DNA from: JAVVHH01 sp050954595
GTDB lineage: Bacteria; Pseudomonadota; Alphaproteobacteria; Acetobacterales; Acetobacteraceae
NCBI GenBank assembly: GCA_050954595.1
Contig: JBPBQE010000250.1
Span: 1-11,177, forward strand
Direction: 5' to 3'
Length of the DNA stretch: 11,177 nt
A model generated the notes under the pieces. The model saw nothing but the letters and a program-made list of their open reading frames with translations, was not told where the DNA came from and ran no database searches. How positions within the stretch are numbered: the first letter of the stretch is position 1; the number at the start of each line of letters is the position of its first letter. The position numbers were made by a program, and so were the translations under genes. This document shows, piece after piece, positions 7,501 to 11,177 of the stretch.

Positions 7501-7659
7501 ACCGGATCGGAGCTGCGCTATCCGCTCGGCGTCACCATCGTCGGCGGGCTGATCCTGTCGCAGGCGCTGACGCTCTACACCACGCCGGTGATCTACCTGT
7601 TCTTCGAGCGCATGCGCCTCCGCTTCGTCCGCACGCCGCGTCCGCTGGCGGCCGAGTAG
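4576..7659 (+). CDS. mdtB: RND multidrug efflux pump subunit, MdtB-like
   Basis: The product is 1027 residues from GTG 4576, the start that yields the family-typical 'MNISTLFIARPIATSLL'. 'YRALPVSALPSVDFPTIQV' after the first membrane helix and 'KVNPADAPILSLAL' are close to E. coli MdtB. RND landmarks are all present: periplasmic porter domain after TM1, TM4 with 'GFVVDDAIVMIENV' (Asp401 and Asp402, the proton-relay pair matching AcrB Asp407/408), a second porter domain after TM7 starting 'IPKGFLPQQDTGV', and TM10 'GIVKKNAIIMIDFALEAE' with Lys921 (AcrB Lys940). Arg952 aligns with AcrB Arg971. The VVDDA motif marks a drug-type (HAE) rather than heavy-metal (HME) transporter. Length is normal and no break is seen. 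In E. coli, MdtB and MdtC form an MdtB2-MdtC trimer in the inner membrane. The next gene abuts it directly, supporting co-assembly here. Confidence 0.95.
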   Translation: MNISTLFIARPIATSLLAVAVLLCGILGYRALPVSALPSVDFPTIQVTTQLPGAGPETVSTLITASLERQFGQITGLQSMTSTSSQGTSQITLTFNLNRKMDSAAQDVQAAINASAGTLPSTLPYPPVYSKVNPADAPILSLALTSDAIPIDKISDAADTILQPKLSQIDGVGKVTVQGGLRPAIRVRVDPARVAAYGLSLEDVRTAVAAANVNGAKGGFDGVRQSYAVGANDQLLSPDQYNSLIVSYKNGAAVRLSDVGSVVGGVENDRVAGWYNGKAAVILDIQRQPGANIVATVAAIRDALPALQRSIPAQVTMQAVTDRTETIRASVEDVEFTLVLAIGLVVFVIYLFLRSARATLIPAVALPLSLVGTFGVMALCGYSLDNLSLMALTVATGFVVDDAIVMIENVVRYIEEGYSPLEAAYRGSRQIGFTIVSLTVSLVAVFIPLLFMTGVVGRLFNEFAVVLSTSVIVSAVVSLTLTPMMCGRLLRREETQSWLTRWFERGFDWSARFYARTLQVALRYQGITLLVAVGTLFGTVGLYLVIPKGFLPQQDTGVIIAVTEAAQSTSVPRMQVLQTHLAEIARKDPAVTGVASFVGAGSINATPNAGRLTIALKPRPERDNVQVVIARLQQAMSGTPGMSVFMQPVQDIQIGTRISRTQFQYTLLDTDALELNVWAPRLIDRLRTLPDLQDVATDQQTEGFALRVNVDRDAAMRLGVTMQEVQDTLYDAFGQRQVSTIFSQANQYRVVLEANPNWQADPVSLDRLRVPGLNGAQVPISAIAKIERTLAPLVITHQSQFPSVTISFNLAPGASLSHAVDAVAQAERDIGMPPTIVGSYSGDAAEFQSSLASEPWLILAAVVVIYIVLGVLYESTIHPITILSTLPSAGIGALLALMLAGQDLSIVVLVGIVLLMGIVKKNAIIMIDFALEAERERGMNPRQAIEAACLLRYRPIMMTTAAALLGALPLMLEHGTGSELRYPLGVTIVGGLILSQALTLYTTPVIYLFFERMRLRFVRTPRPLAAE

Positions 7660-10600
7660 ATGAACTTCTCCGCTCCCTTCATCCGTCGCCCGGTGGCAAC
7701 GATCTTGCTCGCGGTCGGCATCCTGCTCACCGGCATCGTCGCCGTGCGCTTCCTGCCTGTCGCGCCGCTGCCGAGCGTCGACATCCCCACCATCGTCGTT
7801 TTTGCTGGCCGCCCAGGGGCGGACCCGGAAACCATGGCCGCCAGCATCGCCGCCCCGCTGGAGCGCCGCCTGGGCGAAATCCCCGGTGTGTCGGAGCTGA
7901 CCAGCACCAGCAGCACCGGCAGCACCTCCATCGTCATCCAGTTCGAGATCGACCGCGACCTGGAGGGCGCCGCGCACGACGTCCAGGCCGCCATCAATGC
8001 CGCGACCACCGACTTGCCGGCCGACCTGCCGACCCGGCCCTACTACCGCAAGTTCAACCCGGCCGAGACGCCCGTCCTGACCCTGTCGCTCACCAGCGAC
8101 CGGCTCACCACGGCGCAGCTCTATGACTCCGCCGACACCATCCTGGCGCAGCGGTTGAGCCAGGTCGAAGGCGTGAGCCAGGTTTCCGTCAACGGCGCCG
8201 AGAAGCCGGCCGTGCGCGTGCGGCTGAACCCGGCAGCCTTGCGTGCCGCCGGGCTGTCGAGCCAAGACGTCTACACGACCATCCGCGCCGCCAACGTGAA
8301 CGGGCCCACCGGCGAAATCGAAGGGCCGGAACGGGCCGAGACGATCATGCTCAACGGCCAGATCGGCCAGGCCGAGGATTACGCCCGGCTGGTTCTCAAG
8401 ACGAGCAACGGCGCCGTGGTCCGCCTGGGCGACATCGCCACCGTGACCAACAGCGTCGCCAACACCAAGCTCGCCGCCTGGCAGAACGCGCAGCCGGCGA
8501 TCCTGCTAACCATCACCAAGGCGGCCGGTGCCAACGTCATCGACACGGTGGACCGGGTAAAAGCGGCGTTGCCGCAACTGCTCGCCTGGCTCCCGTCCGA
8601 CATCAAGGTGACGTTCCTGTCGGATCGCACCGCCACCATCCGCGCCAGCGTCGGGCACGTCGAGCAATCGTTGTTGATCAGCGTCGCCCTCGTGTTGATG
8701 GTCGTGGCGATCTTCATGCGCCGCTTGATCCCGACCATGGCCGCCGCCGTGACGGTGCCGCTCAGCATCTCCGGCACCCTCGGAGCGATGTATCTGCTGG
8801 GCTACAGCCTCAACAACTTCTCACTCATGGCACTGACCATTTCTGTCGGCTTCGTGGTCGACGATGCCATCGTCATGATCGAGAACATCTATCGTTTCCA
8901 GGAGCGTGGCATGAGTCCGCTCCAGGCCGCCTTCGTCGGCGCGCGGCAGATCGGCTTCACCGTGATCTCGATCAGCATTTCTCTAGTCGCCGTGTTCATC
9001 CCGATCCTGTTCATGGGCGGGCTGCTCGGGCGCTTGTTCCACGAATTCGCCGTGGTGCTGACCGTCGCCATCGCCATCTCGGCCGTTGTTTCGCTTTCGC
9101 TGACGCCGATGATGTGCGGCCGCTTCGTGACGGAGGCCGGGCCGCCGACCGGGCTCTGGGGCCGGATCGACCGCGGCGTCGATCGCGGCTTCCGCGCCAT
9201 GCAGAACGCCTATGGCCGCAGCCTCACCGTGGCGCTGCGCTGGAACAAGACCATGCTGCTGATCACGGTCGCGGTGCTGATCGCCACGATCAAGCTCTAC
9301 GGCGTGGTGCCGAAGGGGTTCATGCCGATCCAGGACACCGGGTTGCTACAGGGCTTCACGCTGGCCAGCCCGGACATCAGCTTCGAAGCCATGGCGGAGC
9401 GACAGAAGCGCGTCGTCAAGGTCCTGCTCGAAGACCCCGCCGTCGCGGACGTTTCCAGCACCATCGGCATCACCTCCGGCTGGTCCAGCGTCAACCGCGG
9501 CCAGCTCGGCATCGACCTCAAGCCGCTGGAGGAACGCAAGATCAGCAGCGAGGAGGTCATCGCCCGGCTGCGGCCCAAGCTGATGCAGATGGCCGGTATC
9601 CAGACCGTCGTTTGGTCGGCGCAGGATTTGCGCGGTGGCGGCAGCTCCGGCGGCACCGGGTTCCAGTTCGTATTGCTAGACCAGAATATCGAGGAGCTGC
9701 GCCGCTGGACCAACAAGCTCGAGGATGCGCTGCGCGACGCGCCCGGCATCGAGGATGTCAGCTCCGACCAGGACAAGGCGGGCCCGCAGGCCAATGTGGT
9801 CATCGACCGCGACGCTGCCGCCCGGCTCGGCGTTTCGGTCAGCGCGATCGACGCGGCGCTCAACAATGCCTACGCGCAGCGCCAGGTCTCGATCATCTAC
9901 ACGCAGCGAAACCAGTATCGCGTCATCCTCGAAACGCTGCCGACACTGCAGACGGACCCGCTGCAACTCGACCGGCTCTACGTCCCCGGTGCCAACGGCG
10001 CGCAGATCCCGATCGGCAGCGTCACCAAGCTCGAGCGCAACACCTCCCCGCTCGCGGTGCGGCATCGCAGCCAGTTCCCGGCCGCCAACATCAGCTTCAA
10101 CCTCAAGCCCGGCATGAGCCAGGGCGACGCCATCCAGTTGGTCGCCGACACCGCGCTGAACCTTCGGATGCCCGACACCATCAGGACGGATTTCGCCGGC
10201 AATGCGAAGTTCCTGCAGCAATCGCTATCGAGCCAGCCCATGCTGATCATGGCGGCGATCCTGACCATCTACATCGTGCTCGGCGTGCTCTACGAAAGCC
10301 TGCTGCACCCGCTGACCATTCTCTCGACCTTGCCGTCAGCCGGGCTGGGCGCATTGCTGGCGGTCTTGGTGACCGGCACCGAAATGGGCGTGCTGACCAT
10401 CATCGGCATCGTGCTGCTCATGGGCATCGTCAAGAAGAACGCCATCATGCTGGTCGATTTCGCCCTTGAAGCGGAACGGGAAGGCGGCATGAGCCCGGCC
10501 GAGGCGATCCGCGCCGCCTCGATCGAGCGGTTCCGCCCCATCATCATGACCACGTTGGCTGCACTTCTCGGCGCGGTGCCGCTGGTGCTGACCGGCGGCG

Positions 10601-10761
10601 TCGGCTGGGAGTTCCGCCAGCCGCTCGGCATTGCCGTGGTCGGCGGGCTCATCGTGTCGCAGATCCTGACGCTCTACACGACGCCGGTGATCTATCTCGC
10701 GCTCGAACGCCTATCCCGCAAGAAGCGTCAGCGTATCCGCACGCTCGAGCCGGCGGAGTAG
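7660..10761 (+). CDS. mdtC: RND multidrug efflux pump subunit, MdtC-like
   Basis: The product is 1033 residues from ATG 7660, directly after the mdtB TAG with no spacer, so translation is probably coupled. The N-terminus 'MNFSAPFIRRPVATILL' and 'RFLPVAPLPSVDIPTIVV' match E. coli MdtC more closely than MdtB. The RND framework is intact: TM4 'GFVVDDAIVMIENIYRF' with Asp401/Asp402, second porter domain from 'VPKGFMPIQDTGLL', TM10 'GIVKKNAIMLVDFALEAE' with Lys926, and Arg957 in the TM11 region (AcrB Arg971 equivalent). The segment 'QPLGIAVVGGLIVSQILTLYTTP' closes the last helices. The C-tail is short and basic (RKKRQRIR). It should form a heteromeric proton-driven pump with the MdtB-like subunit. 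Reported work on the E. coli pair assigns different duties to the two subunits (proton movement versus substrate binding), but the sequence here shows both with full relay residues. No terminator follows obviously. Confidence 0.95.
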   Translation: MNFSAPFIRRPVATILLAVGILLTGIVAVRFLPVAPLPSVDIPTIVVFAGRPGADPETMAASIAAPLERRLGEIPGVSELTSTSSTGSTSIVIQFEIDRDLEGAAHDVQAAINAATTDLPADLPTRPYYRKFNPAETPVLTLSLTSDRLTTAQLYDSADTILAQRLSQVEGVSQVSVNGAEKPAVRVRLNPAALRAAGLSSQDVYTTIRAANVNGPTGEIEGPERAETIMLNGQIGQAEDYARLVLKTSNGAVVRLGDIATVTNSVANTKLAAWQNAQPAILLTITKAAGANVIDTVDRVKAALPQLLAWLPSDIKVTFLSDRTATIRASVGHVEQSLLISVALVLMVVAIFMRRLIPTMAAAVTVPLSISGTLGAMYLLGYSLNNFSLMALTISVGFVVDDAIVMIENIYRFQERGMSPLQAAFVGARQIGFTVISISISLVAVFIPILFMGGLLGRLFHEFAVVLTVAIAISAVVSLSLTPMMCGRFVTEAGPPTGLWGRIDRGVDRGFRAMQNAYGRSLTVALRWNKTMLLITVAVLIATIKLYGVVPKGFMPIQDTGLLQGFTLASPDISFEAMAERQKRVVKVLLEDPAVADVSSTIGITSGWSSVNRGQLGIDLKPLEERKISSEEVIARLRPKLMQMAGIQTVVWSAQDLRGGGSSGGTGFQFVLLDQNIEELRRWTNKLEDALRDAPGIEDVSSDQDKAGPQANVVIDRDAAARLGVSVSAIDAALNNAYAQRQVSIIYTQRNQYRVILETLPTLQTDPLQLDRLYVPGANGAQIPIGSVTKLERNTSPLAVRHRSQFPAANISFNLKPGMSQGDAIQLVADTALNLRMPDTIRTDFAGNAKFLQQSLSSQPMLIMAAILTIYIVLGVLYESLLHPLTILSTLPSAGLGALLAVLVTGTEMGVLTIIGIVLLMGIVKKNAIMLVDFALEAEREGGMSPAEAIRAASIERFRPIIMTTLAALLGAVPLVLTGGVGWEFRQPLGIAVVGGLIVSQILTLYTTPVIYLALERLSRKKRQRIRTLEPAE

Positions 10762-10849
10762 TTTCCCGCTAGACACTGCCGCGGCATTTCTCCCAAGGTT
10801 CGACGATAGAATCGCCTGGCCAAGCCCGGGCATGAGGGGAAGAAACGGC
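10762..10849 (+). other. 88-nt gap between the efflux operon and the sugar-binding gene
   Basis: This is the longest non-coding stretch in the window and the likely boundary between transcription units, since the genes on either side have unrelated roles. No stem followed by a T-tract is visible, so a strong intrinsic terminator is not evident. A TAGAAT at 10807-10812 resembles a -10 box, but no matching -35 lies at 15-19 nt upstream. A GCCCGGGC palindrome (10824-10831) is short and unexplained. Confidence 0.4.
10834..10840 (+). promoter_or_regulatory. Ribosome binding site for the ChvE-like gene
   Basis: GAGGGGA lies 9 nt before ATG 10850 and is the strongest purine-rich site in the gap. 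It favours 10850 over the in-frame ATG at 10832, which lies just upstream of it and has no such site. Confidence 0.65.
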
Positions 10850-11177
10850 ATGTTGACACGTCGTCGCGCGATCGCCGGAATGGGCGCTGGTCTGGCTGGT
10901 GCGGTCGCTATTGCATCGGGTCCGGCCCGCGCCCAATCCAAGGGTCTCGTCGCCATCGCCATGCCGACCAAGGTCTCGGCGCGGTGGATCGCCGACGGCG
11001 ACAACATCGTCAAAGTGTTGAAATCGCGCGGCTATGATACCGACCTGCAGTACGGCGAAGACGACATCCCCAACCAAGTCGCCCAGATCGAGAACATGAT
11101 CACCAAGGGCGCCAAGGTGCTGGTGGTCGCCGCCATCGACGGCAGCACGCTGACCCAGGTGCTGGCCTCGGCCGCTA
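10850..11177 (+). CDS. chvE: ChvE-like periplasmic sugar-binding protein of an ABC transporter (3' end outside window)
   Basis: The reading frame from ATG 10850 is open to the window end, giving 109 residues of a protein usually about 350 long. Residues 1-28 are a signal peptide with Arg4-Arg6, a hydrophobic stretch and a likely cut after 'ARA' (residue 28). The double arginine resembles a Tat signal ('TRRRAIAG'), but Sec export is also possible. The mature start matches ChvE-type proteins closely: 'VAIAMPTKVSARWIADGDN' from residue 34, 'DLQYGEDDIPNQVAQIENM' from 65, and 'GAKVLVVAAIDGSTL' at about 87-101. These belong to the first lobe of periplasmic binding protein fold type 1. ChvE binds several monosaccharides for the GguAB/MmsAB transporter and in Agrobacterium also signals through VirA. 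Only the transport role is assumed here. The ATPase and permease genes would be expected downstream. Confidence 0.88.
   Translation, partial: MLTRRRAIAGMGAGLAGAVAIASGPARAQSKGLVAIAMPTKVSARWIADGDNIVKVLKSRGYDTDLQYGEDDIPNQVAQIENMITKGAKVLVVAAIDGSTLTQVLASAA

Noticed and set aside
6631..8265. Long minus-strand reading frame of about 544 codons across the mdtB/mdtC junction
   Set aside because: It lies opposite two strongly conserved RND genes, and its product is a repetitive Arg/Asp/Gly/His/Gln-rich string with no domain. This is the expected antisense shadow in GC-rich codon usage.
9114..10469. Plus-strand reading frame of about 451 codons inside mdtC in another frame
   Set aside because: The product is Arg/Ala/His/Pro-rich without motifs, and the overlapping mdtC frame carries full family conservation. 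The similar long frame at 1328-2521 in the outer membrane factor gene is rejected for the same reason.
4576..10761. mdtB and mdtC as a recent tandem duplication
   Set aside because: Near-identical DNA is limited to conserved motifs such as the TM10 KKNAI region. Elsewhere the proteins differ, and each matches its own E. coli counterpart, so this is the old MdtB/MdtC pair.
10807..10812. TAGAAT as a -10 promoter box for the ChvE-like gene
   Set aside because: It matches 5 of 6 consensus bases, but no TTGACA-like hexamer lies at 15-19 nt upstream. The nearest candidate, TAGACA at 10770-10775, is 31 nt away. Position alone is not enough for a call.
10762..10849. Intrinsic terminator after mdtC
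   Set aside because: No stable stem followed by a T-run could be found. Only short palindromes (TGGCCA, GCCCGGGC) occur.
1..11177. CRISPR arrays, insertion sequences, tRNA or rRNA genes
   Set aside because: No regularly spaced repeats, transposase motifs, terminal inverted repeats or recognisable RNA genes were seen. Nearly all bases lie in the listed genes.

Overview
This is a GC-rich, tightly packed window with every supported gene on the + strand. Codon use, the NodT-type outer membrane factor and the ChvE-like sugar-binding protein all suggest an alphaproteobacterium, plausibly Rhodospirillales/Acetobacteraceae. That placement is an inference from style and families, because no rRNA or marker gene is present.

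Region 1 (1-1173) is a signalling cassette. It holds the C-terminal part of an ECF-type sigma-70 factor (cut by the window edge), a small single-pass membrane protein that is the likely anti-sigma factor, and a membrane-anchored periplasmic protein resembling the 'periplasmic heavy-metal sensor' (CnrX/Spy-like, Metal_resist) group.

Region 2 (1170-10761) encodes a complete tripartite RND efflux system of the MdtABC/MuxABC type. In order it holds a NodT-family outer membrane lipoprotein channel, an MdtA-like periplasmic adaptor, a glutathione S-transferase, and two RND pump subunits resembling MdtB and MdtC. Genes overlap by 4 nt (309/312, 1170/1173, 2624/2627), abut exactly (7659/7660) or lie 10-70 nt apart. 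One transcript from the sigma gene to mdtC is the simplest reading.

Region 3 (10762-11177) is an 88-nt gap followed by the start of a separate gene, a ChvE-like periplasmic sugar-binding protein of an ABC transporter that runs off the window.

Working model (inference): the periplasmic sensor detects a compound or envelope condition and releases the sigma factor through the membrane anti-sigma protein. The sigma factor then drives its own operon, which makes the pump and a GST that could conjugate electrophilic toxins before export. The layout recalls cnrYXH-cnrCBA, but the pump carries the drug-type (HAE) VVDDA motif rather than the heavy-metal (HME) type. The most notable points are this pairing, the GST between adaptor and pump genes, and a hairpin-bearing 70-nt gap before mdtB that is exactly bridged by a 25-codon ORF.
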